This document shows, one piece after another, positions 11,300 through 22,699 of a stretch of 64,000 nucleotides of DNA. The stretch comes from Gnetum montanum (lineage: Eukaryota > Streptophyta > Gnetopsida > Gnetales > Gnetaceae). A program made the translations under genes and the position numbers. The notes beneath the pieces were generated by a model. It was not told where the DNA came from. It made no database searches and worked only from the letters and a program-made list of their open reading frames with translations. Position 1 is the first letter of the stretch, and each line of letters opens with the position of its first letter. The DNA lies in NCBI GenBank assembly GCA_015680685.1, contig MNCI01020122.1, forward strand, positions 149,841 to 213,840. Direction: 5' to 3'.

Positions 11300-12037
11300 T
11301 GTAACACCCATTCATAAGGAGCAAGAGCTAGCACCTGAAGCCCCCTAAAAAGAAAAAAGTTGAAAGAAGAAAATGCCCAGGTGGCTTTCTTTCTACAATA
11401 ATGGAACTAGCATTAACCTATAGAATTAAAATGAGATCAATAGCGACTAGATCAATAATGAGATAATTGACATAGTAAAATATTTGTGCAAGATGTATTA
11501 GATTTAAAGATAAAAGCTTTTTATTTTTTTAACCTAAAAAGAAATATTTAATCAAGATCATTTGCACATTTGAAAACCAAAGAAACAACCACAAAAATAG
11601 ATAAATAAATAATCTCATATTTGTTCAATCACATAATAATATTTTATAATTTCCAACCACACACAAAAACAAGATCTAAATTTAACTCTTGTAACCATTT
11701 TACCAGTAATCATTTAATTAGGAAAATCCATATGTTCAATAGCAGAGAATAAATAAATCTCAACCATAAATTAACATCCTAGGTTTCCCCCCACTCCATC
11801 AAATTATAGAAAGATATTAAAATTAGACTTGAGAAGGTGTAGGAAGAAAATAAGTATAATTCAAGATTTAGATCCAAGATTTATGCATTCAAAAGGGGAG
11901 GGTTTATCAACCAAATTCCAACCAAAATCCAAGAATTCAACAATTCACAATTATCAATGGGCCCAAGGATACTCTCGCTTTCTATTGGTGGTACTAATCC
12001 TCACATCAGGGATCCATAGCCCTTGTTGGAAATCCTT
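11300..12037 (-). repeat. Truncated 5' LTR of element A
   Basis: It aligns with 5279-6015 throughout, sharing for example AGAGCTAGCAC, AATGCCCAGGTGGCTTTCTT and ATCCATAGCCCTTGTTGG. Similarity stops after AATCCTTTA at 12037. About 1.8 kb of the LTR, including its start, is missing. Confidence 0.8.
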
Positions 12038-13348
12038 TAAATATTAACTAAGTAGATGAAACATAAATTTCATGGAGAGAAAATTTAATCTAAGTCAAAG
12101 TGGTATAATGAATAAGAATCAATCTTGATATTCTTGTCATTCATGAAATGTATCTAGGTACATTGCCACTCAAATAATACGTTTGTACAACTAACTCAGA
12201 TCGACATTGCGATCACTCGCTAACTATTCTCTAAGACTATAGAATAAAACTGCAATAGTTTGGCTATTCTATTAACCATGGACTACCATAAACATGACGG
12301 TGAATGTGTATTTATAGATTTGATTATTGGGTTGTGTCGATGGGGCCTTGTCAACACATTATTTACATCAATAGGGCCACATTAATGGGGTCATGTCAAT
12401 GGGGCCTCTTCGATGCAGTTTCCTTAACATGGCCACTTCGAAGTAGCTATGTCAAAGTGGTTGCCTCAAGGTAGCTATGTCGAAGTGGTTGCATCGAAGC
12501 AACTGCATCAACACAACCCATTGATGCTTCATCATAGCGCATCATTATGCCAAAAGAAAAAACTTTTGTTCAATACTTAGGTAAATTCTTGTAGTTTGTT
12601 TTCCTGAATTTATACTTAGTGATTTAGTGAATGCTCATAGTATGGTGTTAAACAGTTGTATGGAGTCTTTGTTCAAGTGAATTATTCTTTGACATAATTT
12701 ATGATTGGAAATAAAGGTTGAGATTTTTTTTCACTGTTGCAACATTCTACTTAGTTTACTTTATTTTTACTTAGTTCATTTTTCTTACTTAGTTTAATTT
12801 TACTTTTTAGCATGTTTACTTTGATTAAGTCCTTTACATTTTCCAAGAAATTTACTTTTACAAAATCTTTTAATAAGGTAGTATAAGTACAACTTTTGAG
12901 CATAAAGTGTAATCTTTTGATAACCCAGTAATAACTTTGCTTAATTCTTTTAGTAGTAAGGTTACTTGGTGATCCCAATAATAGTTACATGAGCCTAGGA
13001 CATGTGTGGTAAACTAGGAATAGATGTTTATTGCCCATAGACTAGAATAGTCTCTTACTTTCATTACACTTAGACTTATCCTTAGACTTTATCTTCACTT
13101 TCATTATTTTGGCACTTAGGATGATTAAAGCCAAAAAACATCAACATATTATATGCCTCACTAAGAGTTAAACCATACAACTTGAAGTTCACTAACTCAA
13201 AGTGAGAAGACAATGATCATGAACTAAATCTCAACTACTTGTGAATCTATATTGGCCATCCACGGATTATGATTAGGTCATATGTGAACAATCATAACTT
13301 GTATTGTAGAGTGTTGAAATGTCCAACTACTCATCAAAGGTCTAGGCA
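12038..13348. other. Unassigned spacer with short irregular repeats
   Basis: No coding motif. 12330-12530 contains irregular repeats built on TCGATGGGGCC / TGTCGAAGTGGTTGC. 12745-12830 repeats TTACTTAGTT-type words. It lies between the broken 5' LTR of A and the left end of element C, and may be part of an unidentified LTR. Confidence 0.3.
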
Positions 13349-13989
13349 TTTAAGGTAAATTGGTTAGTCAACATCACCCAAAGGATCTACTTAGGCTTAG
13401 AGTCAAGTTGAATTATTTCCACATCTTTCTAGCTTAATCTTGCATGTCAACAAAAGAATGGTAAAACTGTTAAAGAATGCTAAAGTAATGTAAATAATGT
13501 AAGAAATAATATTAATTATTTATTTAGGTCACTATGTGATCAAGGTAGATAATAATTCAATGAAAAAGATTAAAAATGTATATAAAAAATGTGTTTTAAA
13601 GTTCAATAAGCTACAAATGATCAAATATTACATATTGATAGCATGTTTGAGTTAGTATGGTAGTGTGTGGACTATATAAATTTGGTTGATAGTGTATTTA
13701 TTTTAAATAAGTTGTCAATTTCACTAGTATAGTGTTTTTGATCCTTTTGATTTTGGGTAGGTAGCTATGAAATCCACATGTCAACATATTTGGCTAATCT
13801 AGGCAGCATGTAAACTATGGTTTTAGGCTTATTAGCATGTGTAGGCTAATTTCATTATCAATTTCATTTGCACAACATTTTTAGCACTTGGTATCTTGAT
13901 TTTGAAGCTGTGGAAATCCAATTGTTAATGTATTGAAGAAAAAGAATAGTGTTTTAAGCTATGAAGGTTAATTTCACTCCAAAGGAAGT

Positions 13990-14200
13990 GTATTAGGTCT
14001 ATTTCATTCTTAACTTCATGGCCACAATGTATTTGACCTAATTTCATTTTTAATTTTATTGTGGCAACGTATTTAGCCAATTTCATTCTTAATTCCATTC
14101 TAGTAACTTATTTAAGTTAATTTCATTTTCAATTTCATTCCAACATCATATTTGACCTATTTCATTCTTAACTTAATTGCCACAATGTATTTGGGGCAAT
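13990..14200. repeat. 40-bp repeat block in tail of C
   Basis: Five imperfect units start TTTCATTCTTAA and end near ATTTGACCTAA (13999, 14040, 14080, 14122 and 14161, approximate). The same block is present in D at about 26715-26885, so it predates the split of the two copies. Confidence 0.65.
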
Positions 14201-16009
14201 ATTGGATCATAAAATCTAATTACAATAGGATGTTTAAGCAAAATTGGTTTTTACAATCACTTGTTCTTAGCGTTTGAAAGAAAACTTGGGAATTTTAGAG
14301 TTTTCTTGTCAATAGAAGAAGGCAAAACATACAAGATCTAGTGACCATGGCATGTAGCAATGGATCAACAAGTAGGTGTGTGGCTATGAAGGAGGTATAT
14401 AAGATTGAGTAAATTATGTAGACTAGAGATCAAAATCCATCTTGAGGGGAATAATCTTCATCCATGATGCCTAGGTACACAATTTTTCTAGTGTTTCTCT
14501 TGATTTATTAGCCTAATCTAGCAACATTTTTCATCTTATAGGCCTAAGCATGTCAATATTTTTAGTTTTTAATGGCATAGAATTAGTGTTCTAGGTTTAT
14601 TAAGGGTCATGAAAATGATTTTGGGATCTTTTAGATTTTTATGTGTATATTTTGGGTGGCCACATATACAGTGTTTTTTGTTTTTTCTACTTATTTTCTG
14701 ACATTTCTCATTTTTTCCTTAGCCACATTGATAGCATTATTGGAATTTTCTCCATCCAATGTTAGTGTCCTTGACCTCTATGACTAAGAAAGGTATCACA
14801 AATTGGTTTTAGACCTTGAATGTATATTTTACAGGTCTTTTTGGGGTTATTTGATGGCAAAAAGGGCTTTTCATAGGTCAGAAACTAGGTTATATGATGT
14901 TTTCTGCCAAAATATATAGCATTCTTGGTGTTTTCCCTAACTATCACAACATTGTGAATTTTTTTAATTTTACTTGAAGTGTTCCCTACATTTTTCATGC
15001 CTAATTGATGATGAGTTAGGCTTTTTCTAGCCAATTTTCAACAAAAATGGGATTTTTTTGCACTTGAATATGCAACATTGTAGTTAAATTTGGCTTGATA
15101 GATAGTGTTCTCAACATTTATGGTTTATAATAAATATTTTTTCTTTTTTTTCATCCCTAGAAATAGCATTTCCCACATTTTCCTAGTTGGATGTAGGATT
15201 ATGGGGTTTTTCCTTTGTGAATTTTGGTAGTATTTTTTGTTTGTTGTGCTTGGGATGATAGTGTGTTTGGTTTGGTACTCTAGCAGAGTAGCATGTTTGA
15301 TCTTTCCTACCTAGAAATGTAGCATTTTTGGCATTTTAAGTCTTTAGGCTAGTATTTGTGGGATCCTTGGCCTTCTCAAGCTTAAGTATTTTTGGTTTTG
15401 GCCACATGTTTTGGTGTAAACTCTATTTCATGTCAGTTGTTTGCTAAAATGCCTGTTTATGCTTTGCATGTCAAATATTTGATAAAATTTCTATTTATGT
15501 TTTACATAATGTCAAATATTATTTTTGATGTCAATTGTTTGAGAAAATATCAAATTTAATTTTCTTATGTCAAGTATTTGATAAACTATCAAACTTTGTA
15601 ATTGTTTGACAAAAGATCAATAGACAATTTTAAAAAAGAGTACCAACATAAAATGAATTTCAAAACATGGTATAAGGCTACAAAAGAAAAAAAATGATAA
15701 TTTAGAAAAGAAGGGATGAGTTATTGATTATAAATTTGTTGTTTGATTTTTGATAAATCAAGTAGCCACTTTTGTATGATTCTATGTTCACCATTCTTAT
15801 TTTTCAATATGGCAAGTGATAGGTGTTCTTGTTAGTTATTTAATGTTATAGAGTTGGCATGGTTAACATTGTTATTGTTATTGTCCCTAACTTGAATGTT
15901 GGAAGTTTGATCTTGAAATTCCACTTCTGATTCTTATTCAGTGTTGACATTGTTAACAATGGTAGAAGCATGTTATCACTATGAATTACAATTTTTCCAT
16001 CCTCATATG

Positions 16010-16500
16010 GTAAGTGAATCTCCTAGTATAGAGGAGATGAGACTACTCCAATCTTAGATAAATATGATCTTCTTAAGATCAAGTTGAAACAAGGTGTCTC
16101 TTTGACCACTAAGAAGTTGATGAATATGGAAAATTATTTCCAATCTACAAAGTCTAATGGGATGAAACCTTGTACCACTACCTACGACCCATTGAATGAC
16201 TTGAGTGTGGAGGTATAGGTTTCTTGGATATTTTTAATTAGGCCTCATTACTCAAAAATAGTATATAGTTTTACATTGGTTGCAAAGTTGTCATCCACAT
16301 AAGATGAATCTTGTACTTGCCAATATGTAGAGTAATGAGGAGAGGAGTAGGTAGTACTTCTCCATTTTATGCATCAATATTTACTTTACTATCATAAAAG
16401 GTGAGCATGGTTCAATGCTTTTTTTCTTAAGTAATGTTGCTTACTAATAGAGTGAATGGATTCTTTGTTAGAAGGTATGTTTTCACTCATAGGAATAGAG
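16010..16500 (-). pseudogene. Degenerate protease region of element C
   Basis: The region is nucleotide-similar to the open protease segment of D at 29709-30190 and shares the phrases before and after the active site. It is riddled with stops and shifts, so no usable frame remains. The identification rests on the alignment with D and on the position downstream of gag. Confidence 0.5.
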
Positions 16501-16599
16501 GTAAACATTTGAACTAGAACATATCCATGAGTAGGAAAAGTGATGACTAGATCGTATAGGTTTAATGATATATATATATATTATTTTAGGGACTATTTG

Positions 16600-19199
16600 A
16601 ATTGCTCCATTATCATGAGGAAATTCTTTTCGTTGGTGTGAGATTTCTTGATCTTGATTGTTTCAATTTTCTCCATTCTTCCTAGAATTTTTAGCTCATG
16701 TTTTAACATGCATTGCTTGTGCCCATTTCTTATATTTGGTTTATGATTCTCTCTGGTTGACTAGTTGATAGAGTTTGAACAATGGAGTTTACAAGTAGGG
16801 CTAATCTTAATGGAGGTTTAGGTAGGTCAACTTGCCTAGTATGTTGTTTAGCAACAAGTAGTTTTTGTCATTATTTTGATGATGATTTTTTGTTAATTGA
16901 TGATAAAAATGTTGAGTTATTGGCCACAAGGAGTGATAATTGATCATGGTTTATTGCATGTTTTCTTATGAATGATGGAGGAACCCTAATAGCAAATTAT
17001 TCTCTAGCTTTAGAGGGACTAATAATGCTTTTCGTAAGTCATGATGTTGATGCTAATAAAGGTGAAACACATAACAAAAGGATTTTTGGGGATGAGATGT
17101 AGTGGTACTCATATAACAAAGGGTATTCTAGACTTTAGGTTTTGAGGTTAAGGGGTTACCTTGATAATAAATGATTCTGTAGGAGGATTAGATCTAGTAG
17201 ATGTTATGAATGAGGTATGATGTAAGGATTACTATTGATGTTTGAAGGCTTAGATTCATTGAACACCTATTCTTCATGATTGATCATCTTCTAGAGATCA
17301 TCTTTATAGGCTAAGTAGAAATTAGTGTCATGACCAACCAGTTGATGATAATGATAAAACTTGTTAAGCTTGAAATATTTTGATAGTTTTGGATAATCTT
17401 TGGTTGATAATGTTGGGTCTCTAACGATCTCATAAAGATTCTTATGTCTCTTATGAGCCTCATCAGATAGTTTCTTATGTTGAATATGATTGTCTTTAGG
17501 CAACTATTCTATGATCTTGGAAGGTCTCATAGGCGACTTTGTGTATTTAAACTTATCTTTACACTCAAAGTTTATTTTTTTATAGTTTGAAGTAGATGAT
17601 GTTCATGGTTGAAATGGTGTAGAATATGTGTTGTGTTGTGCTATTCTTTGCTCCTCCATGTCTTTAGTCTCTTTTCCTTCAATGGCTATAGTTTCTTATG
17701 TTAGCTTAGTCTTATTCCCTTTTCTTCTCATGTGTTTATTTTTATAGGGCACATAGACCAGATCATTACTTGATGTTCTTAATTTTTGAAAATACTTGAC
17801 TAAGTAATTGAGGTTCTAATTAGTATAACTTTGACTTGATAAACTAATTAACTAGCCTCTTGAAAATGGCTAACAAATGGATCTTAGAGATAGGCTCTAG
17901 AATCTGATTAAATGTTGCATTCCATATTTGAATAAACCTTTGAATTATTGTGAGTGATCCTTGCCTTACTTTCATGAGTTGTTCTAAAGTTGTGTCAAGA
18001 TTTAGGTACTACTAGAAGTAGTTGGAAAATTAGGTTATCAAATCATCAAGAGAGGAGATAAAACCTTTGAGCAAGGTTAGGTACTAGTCTAAAGCTTTTC
18101 TTATCAAAGAAATAGGAAAGATTCAAAACATTGTGTGTGGCTAGGCTTGTAGAAAGAGGCATTTTTAATAGAAGGTTATGAGGTAAGCATTGGGATCACC
18201 TTCACCATTGTACTTGGTAAAGTGAGGGATGGCTATGCCTACAAGTAAAGTAATTTGAGGAAGAGTTGGGTTGATGGGGTAGTCTTGGTAGAATTCAATG
18301 ACTTTTACCATTTGATTTGTACTAGCCTTAAGCTTTTGTAGCTCTTTCGTAAGGTTCAAGATCATTTAGAAGGCTTAATCTAGGTCTTGTCGGGCTCTTC
18401 CAAGCTAACTAATGATTGCACTACTAGTTGTACAATTTATAGTTTGAGATAGGCAACAACATGGATTGTAGGGGTTGTGTAACTACTATTGTAGGGGGAT
18501 TGAACATGGAAAAAAATGTTTGAATTAGCACATAAGAAACAAAGGAAGTATTGGAGACATGTGGAACTTTGGGCCTTGAAGTGGGACCAGAAAAAACTAT
18601 GAAAGTTTGTGGCATAAAAGGAGTTAGTGGTGGAGGTTAAGGCACATTAGCGAAAGGGGTTGAGGTGAACAAGAAAGTAAACAAAGAAGTAGGTTATGAC
18701 TCTTGTTTTATGGAGGTCACAAGAGGAACTTGGTTTATTACAGAGGTAATAGATACAAAGTTGAACATGATTACTTTAGGGATGGATCACTAAAAAAGGT
18801 CCCCTAAGTACACATATATCTCATTATGAGCCCCAAACTCATCTTGATCCTCTTGATCTTACTCTAGGCTAACTTCCTTGCACACTTCAACCTCATCGTT
18901 AACCTCTACTAGTTATGCTAGCATGTGCACATAAGGTTCTATCAACTTAATATGGTCATAGGAGGAGAGAATGTAGTTCTTCCTATTCTTATGGATAATT
19001 TTGAACTCATGCTTAAGCCCTATTATTTGCAAAGGATACGAAAACTAGCTTGTATCATTACACAAATAAAATTGTAATAATCCTCATTTATGTTCATATA
19101 TGAGGAATTTTGGTAGACATGCCTAAAAGTTTGATGACATTATACAATGGTTGAATCTTTGGAGTTGTAGATGTAGGTAGAGTTTTGGTTTAATGCCAT
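16600..19199 (-). pseudogene. gag of element C
   Basis: A start is suggested at 19199 (M-A-L-N-Q-N), at the place where E and D also have an ATG. The N-terminal half is poorly preserved. 18365-18165 carries L-T-K-E-L-Q-K-L-K, a short helix, then I-P-H-F-T-K-Y-N-G-E-G-D-P-N-A-Y, the entry to the capsid domain in plant gags (P-x-x-x-x-Y-x-G-x-x-D-P). 17503-17291 carries K-Y-F-K-L-N-K-F-Y-H-Y-H-Q-L-V-G-H-D-T-N-F-Y, a zinc-knuckle position with Cys replaced by Tyr at both ends. Stops occur throughout. It would encode the particle protein of a non-autonomous element. Confidence 0.65.
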
Positions 19200-19940
19200 G
19201 TCAGTAATATCCTTAGGTAAAATGTTAGATACAATAGTCATAAAATAGTGTAGATCTAAGGTATTCGTAGATATAGTGTATATACTACAACTACATAAAT
19301 GTGGAATAGTGGGTAATGCAATTACTATTATAGTGAAAAACTACAATAGTGTAAATAAAATTGTAATTATGACTATAATTGTAAATGTAAAAATAGTGTA
19401 CAAACCACAATAGCATAAATAAAACTATAATTATAATTATAATTGTAGATGGAAAACTAGAGAATGAGATAGTGGAACTAGAAACACAATGTATTAAATG
19501 CAAAACTTCAAACATACCAGTTTTGTGGAAAGGGTGGGATAAAAGATCAAGATAGCTATAGTGTATTTGTCCCAATGTATTTGAGGTTGCATTGGGAAAA
19601 AATTGAAAAAATGGCTACAACATATTTATGCCAGTGTGTTTGAGGCAACATTAGGAAAAAGATGAAAATAAAGTAGATTTTGTGGATTTGGAAAATCTGA
19701 GAATAGTGTGTTTGTAGGTTTTACTATACAATGGATGCTTATGACTAGGCTAAAAATGTTGGTATAGAAGATCATAAAGAAGACAATAAGACTCAAGAAC
19801 ATTGATATCACAAATCACTCAAAATTTGCTCCTATTCACTAAAAACACTTTTGTAAAATGACTAAATTAGGAAAAAAATATTTACACTTGGGTTTGGACA
19901 AAAAAATTAGGTAGAGGCCCTCCTTTAGGTGCTAGAAAAT
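19200..19940 (-). other. Leader and primer-binding junction of element C
   Basis: Between LTR and gag the minus strand reads TCTATAATTTTCTAGCACC followed by TAAAGGAGGGCCTCTACC, matching the junctions of D, E and F. The leader below it (19250-19460 on plus) is an AT-rich stretch of TATAATTGTAA / CATAAATAAAA-type words, shared with D at 38700-38900. Confidence 0.55.
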
Positions 19941-20400
19941 TATAGAGATGGAAAAATTTAAGCTGGAAATCAAATTAGTCCATGCAAACAAATTTTACCT
20001 TAAGATCTATAGACCTTGAAAAGGATCTGAGGCATCTTAGGTAGTTTGGTTGATCACCTAAGGACTTAAGTATCTATTATAGAGTGAAATGGGGGAAAAT
20101 AAGTGAGTAAATAAATGAACAATAGATACAACATTAGAACTATGAAAACGAAGAGAGAGACTAAAAAAAGATATGGAAGAAAGCAAACTACCAAGTTTGT
20201 ATTAAATGCTACAAAAATAAATATTGTGAAATAGGTTTGAAAAATATATATTGATTAGCTTTTATAGCCTAAGAGTACAAGATAGTGTAGAGATCTCTCT
20301 GATACTATTTTCTGAGATCTAGTGTAGGTACTAAGGGTGTGTTTTGTAGTTGATCTACATGCATCTATCTTGATTTATCTATTCTTGAAAAAAACACTAC

Positions 20401-22690
20401 AATATGTTCTCTCTATTCTCTACATGCTAACCAAGTCTCAAACATGATCCAAAGATTCCTTCTTGCAATAAGAAAATCTTTCAACAATAATGTTGTTGGC
20501 ACATTTTGGCCATTTCATGGAACAGCAAAAGTAGATACTCAAAAGGAAATGATAGAGAACATGATAAAAAAATATATAAATGATATTAATTCCAACCCAA
20601 TGGTCATCATAATATTGATATGCATGATCATGAAAGTCTCATCTCCATACACAGAATGCCAAAGATGGAAAACAAGATTGGTTACCAATGTGCTAAATGG
20701 ATGATTGAATGGCAAGAATTAAGTGGAACTTCACTCTAGGAACTACAATTCTCAGCATAAATGTATCCACTATTAGCAAAAACACAGGTTGTTTTTGAGG
20801 AAAATCCAGATCCAAGTTATGTTGAAAATCAGAAGGGTCTACAAATATGGTTCCTGTTGTTGCCATGAAAAACATGCCATAAGCAATGGCTGTTACTGTT
20901 ACCACCATTTTCAGATACAAGAGCATTAAAACAAGGTTCAGCAACTGGTCTGAACATACCTCTCATGGATGCAAAAACTATTTTAATAAAATCTTCCAAA
21001 TAGGATAAGCCTGCAAAATTAAATGTAGCTAAAAAGTAGTAGACTTAAATGTAGCTAAAAAGCAGCAGACGTAACCATTGGAAGCAGCACATCCAATCCA
21101 AAAGCAACGTAAACTTGATGTTGCAAAGAAACATGGATAACTCTATATTACTTGTGGATAATGGACAGGGAAGGAAAGAAGGGATATGAGTGGGTCTAGG
21201 GCTATATTTCTTGGATACAGTGGCTTTATTATAGTAGTCTCACATTTTTTTTAGAACTTCATGAGATAGTCTTTGAGAGCCTAGTTTGAAAGAGAAGGGA
21301 GGCACCTGTGTAAGATTGGGGTTTGAACAAAGGAAAAACACAAGCAAAGATAGGTCTAGAAAATTGCAGAAAATTGGAATTCTACACAACATAAGAGGGA
21401 GAGTGGATGGTTAGTGGCCCTTCAACACGTGACGTTTGCATAGTGCAAGTGCAGCTTGGCAGACGCGTGTCATGGCGACGGTGTCGTGTGCACAGTACCA
21501 CTGAGCAGCGACAAGCCTGCGTTTGCAAAAAAAAAATGACATTTTGCAAACAAAAACTGCTGTCGGCTATGCTTGGACTATTATCAGTACAGTAATCGTA
21601 ATAGACAGAGATAAGTTTGCTGCCGCAAAGAAGACGATGAAACAATGATAGGTACCAATCAAGAATAGAGGCAGGGCTTGGCACACGTTCTTTATTTCAA
21701 ATTTTTGCAACAATTTTACCAGAGGTAAATCTGTGACATAGTAATTTGCAGAAATGAAGAGGGTTTGAGGATATTGCTTCTTGAGATTGCAGACTATTTT
21801 GGGTAACTATGCATTTACGGCAGAGGCAAAAGGATTGAATCGTGGCATGTAACTGTTGGAATCGCAGGGCACACTACTGTACTAATTTTGTGCAATGTGG
21901 GATGATACGACACTAATCCTATAGCTAAGATTTATGCAAATCATTTCGTCAAAGATAATGATTGCTGAAAACAATTTTTAGAGTTATGACGAAGAGGGCT
22001 CTAGATGGTGAAACCTTAAGTCTTTATTTGTTTTAAATCCGTTACATGAATAAAGAAATTGTTATGGATGAATTTCTACCGGTGGCCATTGCCTGTGAAG
22101 CCATTCAACACTCTATGGATATGTACACCACATATATTGTTGAGAGTCTACAACAATGATTGCTATTCCATTTACTTACTGGAGGGGGTTAATTTGAAGA
22201 ACTAGGACAATGCCGACAGGAAGCAAATGCATGACTTTGGCTTTGATCTTGGCCTCTCTGCTATAGCTGTTGTACTTGCGACGGTGATTAAAACAGAATT
22301 GTGGACAGTGGCAGACATGAACATCGAGCAGCACCTGGTAAACAGATGATACGTGTCTAAACAAAGCTATTCAAAAATTAAAATGATCAGTTTTAACCAA
22401 GATTCTGAACAATTATTTTCTGATGACCATAATCAAGATTCCAAGGGTGCATAATTCCACTATGGTGAAAGTGGTCATGTTAAATTTTAATTTTCTCCTA
22501 GGAAAAAAATTAAATATTTACTTATTGTTTAAAAAAAAGAAAAGAAAATCATGGGTCCCAAGCATTAGAAAGATGGACAAATATTACACACGTACATATA
22601 TATTTATATATTAACCCATCCATGTATGCATCAACTCCATGATTATTATTTCTACTACTATGATGTAAATAACAATAAAATATTTATGAT
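20401..22690. other. Gene-poor island between element C and an LTR-like block
   Basis: No retroelement motif. 21380-21700 is richer in G and C and holds CpG-containing words, including ACACGTGACG at 21425, a G-box/C-box type site. Short frames on both strands (for example minus 20944-20693 and minus 21684-21382) show no family I recognise. The region may keep fragments of a host gene or promoter. Confidence 0.3.
22210..22266 (+). other. Short signal-peptide-like open frame
   Basis: An ATG opens 18 codons with a hydrophobic core (M-P-T-G-S-K-C-M-T-L-A-L-I-L-A-S-L-L) before a stop. A second hydrophobic run (A-I-A-V-V-L-A-T-V-I) continues in another frame. It could be a frameshifted small secreted or membrane protein relic, or chance. 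Confidence 0.15.
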
Positions 22691-22699
22691 TTAAAAAGG

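Larger units (their letters stand above)
5279..12037 (-). mobile_element. Element A: chromodomain Ty3/Gypsy retrotransposon, gag-less, 5' LTR truncated
   Basis: The order along the minus strand is partial 5' LTR (12037-11300), primer-binding site, protease, RT, RNase H, integrase, chromodomain-like end, polypurine tract, 3' LTR (7837-5279). Protease-RT-integrase-chromodomain order marks a chromovirus; the C-terminus looks Del/Tekay-like. The two LTRs align over about 740 bp (TGTAACACCC... from 5279 and from 11300) with many substitutions and a few small indels, then part company at 6015/12037. No gag lies between primer site and protease, only about 120 bp, so the internal region is about 3.46 kb against the usual longer gag-pol. 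All reading frames are broken. Confidence 0.85.
13349..20400 (-). mobile_element. Element C: gag-protease LTR element without polymerase
   Basis: On the minus strand: a partial 5' LTR (about 20400-19941), primer junction, non-coding leader, gag, degenerate protease and a 2.7 kb non-coding tail ending at 13349. Every part aligns with element D in the same order. The tail matches from GTCTAGGCATTTAAGG at both left ends, and the gag matches at C 18000-18400 and D 37500-37850. No RT, RNase H or integrase motif occurs anywhere between. The right end is an estimate. Confidence 0.65.

Noticed and set aside
19291-19575. 94-codon minus-strand frame with hydrophobic residues
   Set aside because: AT-rich leader of element C read as Ile/Tyr/Phe; not a membrane protein.
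20444-20944. Two neighbouring open frames (plus 20444-20704, minus 20944-20693)
   Set aside because: No family match from inspection and no supporting start or splice context.
21382-21684. 100-codon minus-strand frame in the GC-richer island
   Set aside because: No recognisable domain, plus-strand frame equally open; not enough to call a gene.
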